Shown here in pieces: positions 50,693-61,361 of a DNA stretch of 64,000 nucleotides (positions are counted from its first letter, which is position 1; each line of letters begins with the position of its first letter). Made by a program: the position numbers and the translations under genes. The notes beneath the pieces were generated by a model. That model saw only the letters and a program-made list of their open reading frames with translations, was not told the DNA's origin and did no database searches. The DNA comes from Physcomitrium patens. Taxonomy: Eukaryota; Streptophyta; Bryopsida; Funariales; Funariaceae. The DNA lies in contig NC_037256.1 of assembly GCF_000002425.4 (NCBI RefSeq), forward strand, positions 17,022,830 through 17,086,829. The letters run 5' to 3'.

Positions 50693-51002
50693 TTTCGAGA
50701 CCGGTTTTCATCACTAACACACAGTGATGGGATCGACAGTGCAATCAAGTGTTATGATTAAGAATTAATACGCTTAGAGAGCTAGGGTGATAATTGCAGT
50801 GCTGTATTACTTGCAACTCTTCCACCAATTCTCTTAATTAGTATAAGTTATGTCAATGTGATCGCAGCACTGGAGTTATTTTGCCTCAGGAGATCATACA
50901 AGTGGAGACCTTTGAAGGAAGCGGCAGGTCTGCAAGTTGCTCAGGAAGCAAACACAGTTCTTTCAGCTTCATTTTTTTTTTCAAACAAGCATTGTATTGT
51001 TA

Positions 51003-51660
51003 GGCTAGACCTGAGATTTGGAGCTTGCCCCAGAGCCGGCCTTCTCGCAGTCGACGCAATCCGTCAACGCAATTATGTTACGAAAATTCTTCTGCAACTG
51101 TTGCTTCAAATCATCGGCATCTGGTCCTCGCCACATTTTGGCCTCATCGAAAGAGATGGGACACGCAATGGGGAGTCGCTCGCTGCCAACTAATGCTACC
51201 ATCAACTTGTGAGTATGATGATCTTTGGCGTCGTTGCTGGTAGAGTACTTAGCTTCGGACAAGTATTTCTCGGCCTTCAGCAGGTCTCTCAAAACGAAGA
51301 GGTACGTGGAGTAGAGGTTCTACACACGCTCAGGATGTCGAAGCACGCGATCATGCATCAGAGAGGTATTCCTCCCCCACAAATTTGTGGATTCGTCCAT
51401 CAGGTAATCCGCAGCAATGTGGGTGGAGATGGATGTGCGACGCCCTGAAATGAGCCTGTAAAACACGTCTCTCGGTGCACAAGTTCTTTTCCCCATTCTC
51501 GGAACAATTTTGAAAATAAATGGTCTCCCAAATCCGACAAGCAGACTCCCCTTTGTATCTAGTATACTTCTCTGGATTCAAGAGCAGGTTCACGTAGGTC
51601 AAGACCCCGTTCTTGGTCTCGTCATTGATAGTCCAAGGGTTGTCCATTTCAACCCACACA
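51003..51660 (-). pseudogene. Intron-less ERO1 (ER oxidoreductin) pseudogene fragment
   Basis: The minus strand reads through the middle and active-site part of plant ERO1 without introns. It shows MDNPWTINDE, LTYVNLLLNPEKYTRYKGES, then in another frame THIAADYLMDESTNLWGRN and LMHDRVLRHPERV, then YSTYLFVLRDLLKAEKYL, ACPISFDEAKMWRG, LKQQLQKNFRNI and ALTDCVDCEK. ERO1 is a luminal ER flavoenzyme that reoxidises protein disulfide isomerase. The active-site pair in CVDCEK survives. Three breaks are visible: a one-base shift near 51469-51480 after CTERR, a TAG in place of Gln after HPERV (about 51320), and a shift just after CEK (about 51044). The N-terminal third and the C-terminus are missing. 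A ten-base A run on this strand follows at about 50973-50982. Lack of introns suggests a retrocopy. Confidence 0.85.
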
Positions 51661-51855
51661 CACAAGGGTGCCCTTGTCCAGGTGAGGGGAAAGGAAGAGA
51701 GGCGGCAGGACTTGCGTCGGGGAAAGGAGGAGAGAGAGGGGGCCGGGACCCGCATCGGAGAAATCAAGAGATGAGGCGGGACCCGCGCCGAGGCAAAGAC
51801 GAGAGAGAGGAGGGGAACTGGGACCCCCGCACGGAGGGACAAGGGAAAAGAGATC
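51661..51855 (+). repeat. GC-rich degenerate tandem repeat beside the ERO1 fragment
   Basis: Purine-rich block with four diverged units of about 35-40 bp, each built on GGCGGGACCCGC followed by a GGRGAAA or GAGAGAGG segment (for example near 51700, 51741, 51774 and 51818). One unit forms the right arm (51744-51789) of the inverted repeat whose other arm is at 50648-50692. No protein is recognised in any frame. Confidence 0.65.
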
Positions 51856-52354
51856 TGGATGTATAGCCATAGTGGGTGTGCTTATAACAACTTGGGGTGC
51901 GCTTGTAGCCTGAGCCTTAACAAAACAGTTTAGCACAATATTAAACAGTATGTGATAAACTACATATATCTGCCAGCAGTACTTAGTATCAACGTGCACC
52001 CAAAAAATGGTGGTGTCGAAACCCTCATTTGGTGGGAGGGCTGGGCATCAATCAAAGACACTATGACATATGATCTTACATGTAAGAACAGATTACTATA
52101 CACAAGGACCAGGCAAAAGCTAAATCTGTCCTTCGCTGGTCATAGCCGTGCAGGCCTTCATCACCTACCAAACAGTACACTGCAATTGCCTGCAATGTGT
52201 AACACTAACATGTGAATCCTCACTTTGAACTTGATCGCCTTTGTCTCTAATCCATCCTGTCAATATACAGCACTTCATGTACGCGCTCTCGGGCTGTGGC
52301 TGGAGGGGAAAAATCATACTATCTGGTGCTTCTTCAATTACTATATTGTATTCT
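51856..52354. other. Intergenic, likely includes the DUF72 gene 3' end
   Basis: No recognised coding sequence. The part adjoining 52354 probably contains the 3' untranslated region of the minus-strand DUF72 gene. Confidence 0.5.
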
Positions 52355-55300
52355 TCAACGAGCATACTTGAAGAAGGAAGTAATAGTCGGGGACCCAGCA
52401 TTGCCTTTTTTCTTGTTCGGCGAGGGCTTCGCTTTCTTGGGTGGAGGGAAGACTGCATCTTTCTTTGTGAACCCGTGCATTTCAGCCGGTTGTTCAAGTA
52501 TGCGCTTCTGTGCATCTCCGAGATTTGCATTTGAACACCCAAAATCTGTGTTTTTATTCATTTCCAAAAGAGCTATAGGTGAAACGTCATCCGTGGGAGT
52601 AGCAGGTTGCTTGTAGAGTACAGAATCTGATGCAGTTTGCATTGCTGTCTGTGGTGACTTGAACATAGAAAGTAAGCTGCCTTTTGCAGGATTTTGCAGT
52701 TGCGCAGCTTTCCAGTTGAAAATCATGCTTTCAGGCAAGAATTGCTTCAGGTTTTGTGCATTGAGGATTGGTTGATCTTCCCAGTCCGTACCCCACATGA
52801 AGTATACGGGTCCCTATTCATGAGCATTGACCATTTGGGAAACAATTAGAGTCAAAGACCATAAAAAGACCCAGGATTCACACAGCAGACTTTTGATTTG
52901 CACAATACTATTAACATGCGAAGTGTTACACTGCACTCGCGAACTAGCATTAGATTTTCTAGCTAATTATCCTTAGAAAACAAGAAATTTAGGAACTTGG
53001 AACAGCCCTAGATACTATCGTAGGAGCTGCTCACAAAACACGACAAATACCATCACTCATGATTGTACAAAAGAAATCTGTCACTAAAAGTCCATCATCA
53101 CATGAGATCTTCAGAACATAGGTTCTTCTGGAACATCACCTGCAGAGTTTCTGGGAGTTTTGATTGTAAACGAGCTACCCATGTTTGAAGCTCTGAATCT
53201 GACAGCATTCGCTTGCAACCCTGCAAAACAAGGAAACATGAACTGAACTAAGAACATCAACTTCACGCTCACGACAAGCAAATTTTCTTCACTAGTGTCA
53301 ATACAGTGTAGTAATTACAAACTTTGGGTGTTCGTGCACTAACCTCCCGACGGTGCACACGAATGTAATGGAAACTGGGTTTTGTAACAGCCCAAGCAAC
53401 GGGAAGAACTTCCCGACTCTGAACAGACTCAGAAGCAGAACATTTTGTGATCAGTTACAAAGACACTGATCATCTAACATAGATAGTGTGAGATAATATT
53501 TGTTAACAAAGATGAAAAGAATAATTAATTAATCGGTGCGTGCTGGTTATCATCATCAGAGTTGATCACGAAGCAAGACCCTTGGCTCATCAGAATCTAC
53601 ACCTCATGACTGTCTAATATGACATAGCAGGTGACTTCACCTGGCCGTAAGGAAGACCAGTCTGCTCCCGGTCTTTTTGAAATGTTTCATGAGCTAGCTC
53701 GTCCTGCGAGTTCACAAAAGACGCTTTCAGACAGAGTTAGAATCACCTGATGAACATGACAACTCTAAAATCCAGCATCACAATGCAGCTCCTTTCACAT
53801 CAAATAGCACACAGGATTCTGCAAGCAATGCAATGTCAGTAAACTTACAGCTGCAACCAAGGCCATATTGTTAGCCTTCAACCACTCACACGTTGCTTGA
53901 AATTGCTCACCGACAAACCAATCTCTGTTTCGGAATTCAACTGCCTGGGTCATAAGCCACGTAAAAATTTGAGTCTTCAAATTCCATGGACCAACGGTAC
54001 TCAAATCTTAAGGTATACAGGTAGGTCACTGCAAGAGGATAATTGCTTTCCTACCACGGTTTGTATGATGATAAAATAGCTCAAACTTAACAGCTACAAC
54101 AACTTCAAAATCTTACGCTCCCACCCCTGCCTGAGATTTCTGAGTTCAAATCAATCAATTCTTGAAAACTACGAGTCACCATTTCAAATCGAGGATCCAA
54201 CTGGCGGCGACACCACAACACATGCGTTCGATTCTCCAAGCTTGGCTTGAATGATAGATGAAACTGCATTGTTACATCTTAGTTAAATAATCGTGCTCCA
54301 GTGTCAAAGGAATACTACATCGTAATGCAACATCAAGTAGCGTAACTCTTAATAAGAAAACATGACATATCTGTTGGTAATATTTTCTAATTGCAGTAAC
54401 AAGTCAATTAATAAAACCAATACAAATGCTAAAAAAACATAAAAGAAAGAATAGAAAGAAAGAAAAACAGCAGTTACTGACACACCTACAAATGCAAAGT
54501 TATATTGAAACACAATGCACCTGAAATAGAACCACTCCAAGGGAGCCAGCTGTGAAGACTGGCTCCAAAGTACTATTGAATGATGACCATATTTCATCCC
54601 TAGTGTCAACAACATCAGGCCAAACACTCAATACTCCTCTACGAGCGCTAGGTCTTACGTGCACAACTTAGAACAAGGTTAAAACACCTGTTAAGGTCAA
54701 ACACAATCTACTTCGAGCTTAATATAAGAAGAAGCGATCAAACACACAGAGGCTCAAGCACTCACAATAGATAATTCAAAGCTTCCGGACAAATCTGTGC
54801 CTGCTGAAACAAGAATGCTCTCATGTGTTCCTAGATGACAGCATCTTTTGATCTCATGCCGCTATCGTTAAAACACCTTGCCCAATTTCCTCATCATAAA
54901 CAGCAAGAACAAAATGAAGCAGGCGGGTTGGGGTAAATACTGAATGTCTGTAGATAAGCTCGAGAGTTTTACGTAATCATCACTCCCAGCAAACGACAAC
55001 TTGGTCCGAATTTCTCCAGGAATTGCTGTAATAGGACAGGATTTGCTACAAGGAAATCACAAAATGTGAGAACTTGAAAACTGCTACCTGCCTTGCTTGT
55101 AGATGGTAATCTAACTAATAATGGTGAATCTCATCTCAGGTTGTTTGATGAAAACAAAAGTCCTTTTCTGAAGAGCTTAGCACAAACCTACAAAATAGAC
55201 CGAAGGCTTTGAAGTGGAAGATAAAGCCAGAAGGTACTGCTTGTAACCACCGCCGAACCGAAACTTTCGATGGAATTGCATAGGTAGAAGTGTCCACCTC

Positions 55301-56006
55301 AACACCTGCCAAACGAAATACTCTAGGTGCATGACGTTGGAAGCTCTTGCAAACTAACTGCCCTCGAATGTAACTAAGTTTAAAACCATTTCAGTCGTTC
55401 ACAATTTAACAACCAATTTTTCAACCCTAATGGTGCGCAAATCTCGGGAAACCTACGTTTGGATTTGCAGTTCTCAGATTGCAACTACAATCCCAAAATC
55501 TCTTTCTGTTGAATTGAACAGGTTTAAACATAATAATGTGTAACGGCTCTTATTGCATTGAAATTCTATTGAATCCTGTGCCGGACAAGCGGAGACAGAG
55601 GACTACATGAAATCATCATAAATTACGAACTTACATGGAAAGTGAGTGCTGTAATGGCGGAGTCGATCTTCAGCTGATCGCACAGATGCTGGGTAAAACC
55701 GCCCGCACTTCAAAAGTGTGTGATCACTCCAGCCTGCACGTAAGTCAAGCCTCCACTTTCAAAGATCACGAAAGAGCTTGTTTCGATATCCTCAGCTAAA
55801 GTGAGATGTGATAATGAGTATGGTAAAAGAAATTAGCCTAGATCAATTAGAGCATTCACATATATATGTCCTAGATATTCTGTTTTCTCAAGTGCACGAG
55901 CACGATAGTCACACAAACAGAGACACTGAGCAACAGCACAGGAAAACGTACCACAAGTGCCCATCAGGACTTTCAGCTTGCGCCCCTCGTCCCGACTTTC
56001 CCCCAT
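52355..56006 (-). CDS. DUF72 (YecE-like) TIM-barrel protein with basic C-terminal tail and PIP-like motif
   Basis: Eleven coding exons: 56006-55952, 55733-55635, 55305-55188, 55045-54984, 54666-54521, 54263-54117, 53944-53849, 53703-53641, 53418-53344, 53220-53140 and 52813-52355. They give about 466 residues. DUF72 landmarks in order are LMGTCGWSDH, GRFYP, VEVDTSTYAIP, FIFHFKAFGLF, DEIWSSFN, GSLGVVLFQFHLSF, AVEFRNRDWF, LPVAWAVTKPSFHYIRVHRRE and GPVYFMWGTDWEDQPILNAQNL. All junctions fit phase, but exon 4/5 (54984/54666) uses a weak donor and is tentative. DUF72 barrels resemble endonuclease IV-like folds; their function is unknown. After the barrel, about 130 residues follow that bacterial YecE lacks. 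They include a motif SLLSMF (about 360-365), a basic PPPKKAKPSPNKKK and a terminal SPTITSFFKYAR resembling a PCNA-interacting box, suggesting a nuclear, replication- or repair-linked role (inference). An upstream targeting exon cannot be excluded. Confidence 0.85.
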
Positions 56007-56804
56007 TTCTTCGGTGCTCAGCAACAATTCAAAGTTATCCTGCTTTATCACACCTCAAGCGCTAATCATCAATTCTAGCTCGAAAAACGCTCCACCAACC
56101 AAAGGCTCACAATCAACAGACTGGGAGCAGAGACATGGCACCGCAGGACATCAAAGTCGAAAACTCGACTCGAATTACTCAACATCTACGAGGCAGGAAA
56201 AGGAACGACCCAACAACCCCTCAGCATTGCCAGAGACTAGCTCGATCAAAATTGGCCAAATCCCAACTCGGAGCAACGAAGAGCGGCACCACCACTGGTT
56301 GAGACCGAAAACTGGCGTCTGTGAAGAATGGGCTACACAGACGACGATTATCAATAGCGTTTTCAGGGATCAGAGAAGCATTCTTACAAGGCAGTGACGT
56401 CGTGGGGGGGGGAGGGGGGGAAAGCAACGGCGGCAGAAGCAGAGCAGGCTTCGAGGAGAAGATGCTAATTATTCTGCGCAGTGCCATTCCCGGCGCCGTC
56501 TTTTGCACATTCCTCGAAAGGGGTCCGCGCCAAATCCAAGGGCCTCGCGAGGCTTGGAAATGCTTCAGGTCCTCAATTTCGAAACTACCTCTTACCATGA
56601 CATTGTTGTCGAATATTTGTTTATTGACACTTGTTTCCCTTCATGTTTCTTATTCCTGTGGACTTTCATGGTACTCTTACCCTTCTTCCTTTTCCACACA
56701 GTCGGTACTGTTTATAGGTCTTTCCAACCACATTTCTATAATCATTTCTTCTTTCATTTTCTTGATATATATATATATATATATATCCATACACATATAT
56801 ATTG
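56007..56804. promoter_or_regulatory. 5' flank of the DUF72 gene
   Basis: GC-richer leader/promoter region. On minus, a frame from an ATG at 56487 starts MALRRIISIFSSKPALLLPP, is rich in Ser, Leu, Pro and Arg, and resembles an organelle-targeting peptide. A GT donor after the SFRSQP codons (about 56303) and an acceptor before DNFELL (about 56033) could join it in phase to exon 1, but nothing proves this splice. An (AT)n tract lies at 56765-56786. Confidence 0.4.
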
Positions 56805-57018
56805 GGTGTTGCTAACTTCAATACAGTTTTCTAATGTCATCGTAACTTGCAATGCACATCACAATTTATTTTATAAAAACATTAAAATAAAAAGCATTTT
56901 GATATGGAACACAAACTTATGACAACTTGTAATGACATTGGCAAAAACTTTGATGCAAGTAGTAGATGATACATTGTGATAATAGTGGCAAAAATTGTGG
57001 TGGTATTAGCAATATTTA
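56805..57018. mobile_element. MITE-like inverted-repeat element, copy 2 (diverged)
   Basis: Its right half (about 56927-57018) aligns with the reverse complement of the left arm of the element at 50101. Shared landmarks are CTTGTAATGACATTGGCAA, GTAGATG, ATTGTGATAATAGTGGCAA and TGTGGTGGTATTAGCA. The left half (GTTGCTAACTTC, TTTCTAATGTCATCG, AACTTGCAATGCACATCACA) is its imperfect complement. It is non-coding. Confidence 0.65.
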
Positions 57019-57776
57019 TTATTTATATTTATCAGTATATATATATGTATATATATACATTGATAAATATTTTATTTTTATTTATTTATTATATTTAATG
57101 CAAATGTAATTTTATGTTATTTTTTTACTTCAATTTGTTATTAAAAAATTATATTGTTTTAAACATTTGACACTTGAAGAGGTATTGTATTAATTCTTTT
57201 GTTGATCTATAGATTTTTCATTAATGTCTTTATTTGAAGTGTTTGTTTCGCATTTTAAAAAATTTAAACAAAAGTATCCATTTATATCTTTTTTTGGAAT
57301 GCCACAAGTTCCTAATGTCACCCTAATATCCTTTTTTCCTCTTTAGTATTTCAAATACTCTATAAGTATATATAAAAAATAATTTTTGTTAAATTACATC
57401 TTCATTGTACAATATAATAGCACTCCTATCTCTATATTCTTTTAAATATCAGCACAATACTTCTAAAGTTGTAGAACACTTTTATATACTACAACATATT
57501 TAACTATATATTCTTAAAATTTTCATTATAAATACATAATAATGATACCAGATTAAATTGAAGTGATGCATGGATAGAATACAATCAAATATGGACTAAG
57601 AATCAACTCAAATTAATTCATGTACTAGCATAGAAACAAACTCAAACAAGTATCAAAATAATGAAGTGTAGACAAGTCAGGTGCTCTGTAAGATTGGTGA
57701 GAGTCTAGAGCAAGATATGTCTTTTGAACTTGGCAATATCAAGTTTGAAGTATTCATCTGTATTTATTTATTTATT
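57019..57776. other. AT-rich intergenic DNA
   Basis: No gene, RNA or repeat family recognised. A small TATATATGTATATATATACA palindrome lies near 57040-57060. Confidence 0.5.
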
Positions 57777-58250
57777 TTTAACTTTGTTGGAATTTGAAGC
57801 TTTTGGACTATCTTGTTCATGTCGGGCATGTTTGCTCTTTGCTAAGATATGCACTTCAAAGCCAACGATATGTCTAGTTGCATTACCTCTAAGTTGTATT
57901 TTTTGTAAAAAGTTGAGTCAACAATGTTTGTAATTGCATTTCTTTTATATCTCTTTTTAATTTAAAGGTTCAAAGAGACAAGTATCAATTAATAAAGTTT
58001 CTTTTTCTACATTGAAGCCATTCACAAGCATTCATGAAGGAGGTTCTTATGAGATTATGCCAAATTAATTGGTTATCTAGTTGAGAATATAACGTTTGTT
58101 TAGATCTGAGCATGCTTATATTGGCATGTCACTTGTAATAATTTACAACAAGACCATCCTAAAGTTAAAGACATCACTCTTGTATGTGAATTGATTTGAG
58201 GTGTAGTAACTATCATAGTTTACCAACCACTATCAATCACTACAAAATCA

Positions 58251-58281
<31 letters not shown>

Positions 58282-59437
58282 CTATTCAAACTTGTTATAA
58301 TTATATACAAATTTTGGATTGTAAGAGCTAATAACTTTTGTAAGAATCAAATATTGAGATGTTCTTTGTCTCTTAGTGACTTATAAATATAATTTCTTAA
58401 TTAAAATATTTATTAATAATAGATTGTGATAAATCTTATTATAAATCAATTTATTTGATAATTTCCTTGACTATGGTAGAAACATGGATCTAATCTACAT
58501 GCTTTATGTTTAAATTTACTTTGAATAAGCCAAAATTTGCAACTTTAGCAAGCATGTATTTTGTGAGCAAGATATTATTGCTTTTAATATCATAATGAAT
58601 AATATTAAACTTACATCTTGTGTCTAGATACTTGAGTCCTATATATCAAAGGTAATACAATAATTGATAAAAATGTGAAGTTTGTTTTTAAAAATATTCT
58701 GTTCTGTTTCATTTCATAGAAGTTTTCTATTCCAAAAAAATCTAAAAACTAAAAATAATATAGCATATATATACCACATGCTAAGTTTATAGCAATATGA
58801 GATAAATCTTTTAATTTAGGTCATACTTCTGACCTTTTGTTATGCTTACAATTCTTTAAGATCAAATTGAATTTTGAAATCAAAGAGTTCATAATATTAG
58901 TGTTTTATAGCATAGATGCTAAATATTAAAGAATGAAGTAAATTTTTGACAATTCATGGAAACTAAAGCCACTTCTTGAAAATTGCATACATTTCTTATT
59001 ATATAAATACTCTCAAAGAGTCCCTTCTTTTGCATATTTATAAATTAAGAGTTACTCAAGCTCTTAGTAATAACCTAAGATCTTCATCAAATTGCCACAA
59101 TTCATTTTTGACAAAAGATCTACATATTCTAATACAAATAATCTTAAGAATTATTATCTAGTATTTTGCATTGTAATATAGAAATATCTAGCATATAAAC
59201 TTTAGTGCAATATAAAACTAGAATAGAATATTCATTGAATATCAATAATTCTAGACTAAATAACATCAACAAAAAATGGCAATGATATACAACAAATTTA
59301 TTGAAGAACTCATGGATTTCTTGATGAAATGTAGCATTGAAGATCTTCACAACTATTTCTCTTCCATCTATTAGCTTCTCAAGATACATCAAACCAAAGC
59401 CATCCTTTTTGAGCTTGATTTTGTTGTCATTAGACAT
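57777..59437 (-). pseudogene. Decayed receptor-like kinase (malectin/LRR-RLK type) kinase domain
   Basis: Reading the minus strand from 59437 down, kinase subdomains appear in the correct order among many stops. First comes a glycine-loop equivalent (KKDGFGLMYLEKLIDGREI), then the VAIK-lysine strand (VVKIFNATFHQ) and an alpha-C remnant (EIHEFFNKFVV). At about 58575-58640 lies LKYLDTRCKFNIIHYDIKSNN (HRD changed to HYD), then ILLTKYMLAKVANFGLFKV (DFG changed to NFG) and HVSTIVK. At about 58150-58182 lies TYKSDVFNFRMVLL (subdomain IX). At about 57780-57905 lies MQLDISLALKCIS...QRANMPDMNKIVQKLQI (subdomain XI). A long T tract at 58254-58281 and AT-rich spacers, probably former introns, break it up. 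The parent would be a plasma-membrane Ser/Thr receptor kinase. No ectodomain was recognised with confidence upstream. Confidence 0.75.
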
Positions 59438-60289
59438 AATTAAGACTTCTTCCTATGTACAATTCTTAATTTCTTATTGGATATTAATCTTCTTTGTAAA
59501 GGAATTGTTGTATGAACTTCTTAAGAAGTTGTTACAATCTTCTTTTATACATATTATCAATAATAAATTAGCTTTTTTAGGCTACCATATAAGATACAAC
59601 GAATATGATATTTGTTCTAATGTGTTATTATTATATATTCTAAAAATGGCTTCCAAAGATTCTTACTCAAAGCCTTCAAATTTGAATTGCTTTCTTAATA
59701 AAGTAATCCAATGACAACTTCTAAAGAAATAAACACTATAACTTTTAAGTCCTTTCTTGGTGTATTTATGCTTGTCTATGATTAATTTATTTTTAGTGAA
59801 TTCTTGAAAGATATCAATTGTATTTTTCTATATACTCTAACAAATGGATTGGTAAAAATTTCTAAAGTCTCTATACAAAAGACGAGTTGTCAATTAATTG
59901 ATTAATTTTAACTATCTACAATTCAAAAGTATGTTTGAACAAGCATGCTTCAATCATCATAAATAATAATCTGTAAATTTTGAATTTTAAATTTAAAATT
60001 ATGCCTTATAATAACTCAAAAATTATAAGGTTTCCAATTCATAAGAATATGCTCTCCAACACGTCCATATTTAATAATTGATTGTACATCAACAATATGA
60101 GGAAGCATATCAACTAATCTTTTATATAAATTTTTCATTTAAAAAAATATTTTTTCAACTTGTGAAGAGAATAAAATAAAAAATTATAGCATACTGTATT
60201 TAATCTTCTAATACTCAAATAATCAATTATAGAGAGAAAATATGATTTTGTCACAAATATAGATTTATTGTGATTGCTACCTATGTAAT
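59438..60289. other. AT-rich DNA upstream of the kinase pseudogene
   Basis: It may contain remains of the receptor ectodomain or juxtamembrane exons (minus-strand EEVLIMSNDNKI precedes the kinase). Nothing is identifiable with confidence. Confidence 0.35.
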
Positions 60290-60745
60290 ATAAATAAATA
60301 GAAGTAGATAAAAGTAAATTAATTTTATAATATCTTCTAAAGAAGCTTCCTAGAAGCTTTATAGACACTACTTTGACTTTATAGATGTTTGTAGTGGATT
60401 AATAGGTTAGAAACCTAGTCAACAAATTAATCACATACTACATGTGTTAGTAGCTTGCAAAACAAGTTAACTATGTGGCATCCACATAGAAAACTTGCCT
60501 TGCATGTTAAGATACATGTCGTGCAAAATTAACAAGTTTTAGAAGTCTTATAGAACATTGCTATGTAGCTCGTAAGTAGATAGTATATAAAGAGATAAGA
60601 GTAAAAATCTTCTTCATTCTTATTAATTTCTTTTTTGTTTATAGTCTAATTTCAAGAAGTCTCTAATTTTCTTATCTTTTTGCAATAGCCATTCTATTTT
60701 TTTTAATATATATGTACTTCTTTATTTTTATTTTGTCATAATTTT
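60290..60745 (+). repeat. Gypsy LTR copy 3
   Basis: A diverged copy of the LTR family at 39.9-40.9 kb. It has GTAGATAAAAGTAAATT, AAGCTTCCTAGAAGCTTTA, GTCAACAAATTAATC, AAAACTTGCCTTGC and TATATAAAGAGATAAGAG, then TTCTTCATTCTTATTAATTTC and GCAATAGCCATTCT. No internal region is attached, so it looks like a solo LTR or fragment. Boundaries are approximate. Confidence 0.75.
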
Positions 60746-61361
60746 TTGAAAAATTCTCACTTATTTATTTTCTTTCATCAAGTTCTTATCCTTAATAAAT
60801 TGACAAGAGTATACTTATAATATTAGAGTTTTATTTTTTTTATTTTTTATTTTTTATTTTTTTTTATTTTTTCTTTTTCTTAATTAAGAGCAGATTATTC
60901 CTTTCTCTTGATAAGTCATAAGAATATTTGAAGTTGTAGTGCCAAGAAGATGAGCCTCCTCAGGAGATTACAAGTTCTTTGATTGCAAGTAGGTTGTAAG
61001 AAGTACGATGTTGTCCAAATGAAATCAAATATAAAAATATAGCCAAAGGCTAAGTACAAAATTTAGACTAATTTCTTTCTTGTGCCAAGATGTATCTAAT
61101 TCCTAATTCAAATTTCAAATCTAAACCTTTTCTTATTAAAATACCTATAACTCACTTATTACTAATCTAATTTAGGCAAAGTTTAGCTTGTTGAGCTTAA
61201 TTCAAGCTACAAACTTCAAATTCTTAAAGTCCATAGATAAAATCTTATAGAAATGAGAGTCAATCCAAAGAAGAAAAATATTGGTTACTTGCTATAGTTG
61301 CTATTTCAAAACCTCCATCTACAAATCAGCTTGGTTTCCATTTATCACAACTCTCCTTTTT
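60746..61361. other. AT-rich intergenic DNA
   Basis: Begins with T-rich low-complexity sequence (about 60825-60885) and shows no gene. The last ~100 bases may include a degraded extra copy of the tandem repeat that follows. Confidence 0.4.

Noticed and set aside
51351..51842. 163-codon minus-strand frame as a complete gene
   Set aside because: Only its middle matches ERO1. The N-terminal part translates the GC-rich repeat and the C-terminal part is out of frame, so it is part of the pseudogene.
57724..57933. 69-codon plus-strand frame
   Set aside because: It is the antisense of kinase subdomain XI of the receptor kinase pseudogene, which has the better family match.
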